This document shows, piece after piece, positions 5,110 to 5,110 of a DNA stretch of 5,110 nt. Every line of letters begins with the position of its first letter. The first letter of the stretch is position 1. Source of the DNA: Megasphaera hominis (lineage in GTDB: Bacteria; Bacillota; Negativicutes; Veillonellales; Megasphaeraceae); contig NZ_JACOGK010000063.1 of assembly GCF_014269395.1 (NCBI RefSeq), forward strand, positions 1 to 5,110, in the 5' to 3' direction. Both the position numbers and the translations under genes were made by a program. The notes under the pieces were generated by a model. The model had not been told where the DNA came from and did no database searches. It worked only from the letters and a program-made list of their open reading frames with translations.

Positions 5110-5110
5110 A

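Larger units (their letters stand above)
4923..5110 (-). mobile_element. IS3-family insertion sequence, right end (partial, runs off window)
   Basis: The element contains the C-terminal end of an IS3-type transposase on the minus strand and, beyond its stop codon, a terminal inverted repeat at 4923-4948 starting TGAACCGCTCCCC. The transposase reads toward the alaS cluster, so the two are convergent. Only about 190 bases of an element of roughly 1.2-1.5 kb (family norm) are in view; whether it is intact cannot be judged, and the other inverted repeat and target duplication lie outside. Confidence 0.8.

Overview
The window looks like a low-copy chromosomal locus of a Firmicutes bacterium. A Negativicutes (Megasphaera-like) host is my best guess. 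The basis is the Bacillus-type gene order alaS–ireB–ruvX–yrzB, a c-di-AMP (ydaO/yuaA-class) riboswitch, C-ending codon preference in the large genes, and GC-rich coding DNA beside AT-rich intergenic and IS DNA. The genus is inference only.

Layout. Bases 1-119 look like the right end of an IS3-type insertion sequence. Bases 121-231 are non-coding: two imperfect 33-nt direct repeats flank a perfect 12-bp stem-loop, with a possible extended -10 promoter between the first repeat and the stem-loop. A clear c-di-AMP riboswitch aptamer follows (about 241-358). It ends next to the ribosome binding site of a secreted cell-wall hydrolase (370-1125) with a signal peptide, a peptidoglycan-binding domain and an NlpC/P60 domain. 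A short spacer with a promoter (perfect TATAAT) leads into a compact same-strand cluster: alaS (alanyl-tRNA synthetase, 1233-3842), ireB (UPF0297/DUF965, 3884-4144), ruvX/yqgF (4152-4580) and a yrzB-type DUF1292 protein (4573-4881). About 40 bases past that cluster begins a second IS3-family element (4923 to the window end), in convergent orientation. Its inverted repeat, an internal hairpin with a T-run, and the last 35 residues of its transposase are visible.

How the parts work together. The hydrolase remodels the wall under c-di-AMP control. AlaRS charges tRNA-Ala. RuvX is a pre-16S rRNA processing nuclease-fold protein. IreB is a small target of PASTA-domain Ser/Thr kinases that sense the cell wall in other Firmicutes. 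The last three genes are tightly spaced: ireB to ruvX is 7 bases, and ruvX and yrzB overlap by 8, which suggests translational coupling.

I did not find a convincing undescribed system. The most useful oddities are: (a) the repeat/stem-loop arrangement upstream of the riboswitch; (b) what looks like half of a native operon terminator (4891-4911) next to an IS whose own hairpin could now terminate the operon; (c) Ser in place of the usual third catalytic His of the NlpC/P60 enzyme; and (d) conservation of the likely IreB phosphorylation segment.
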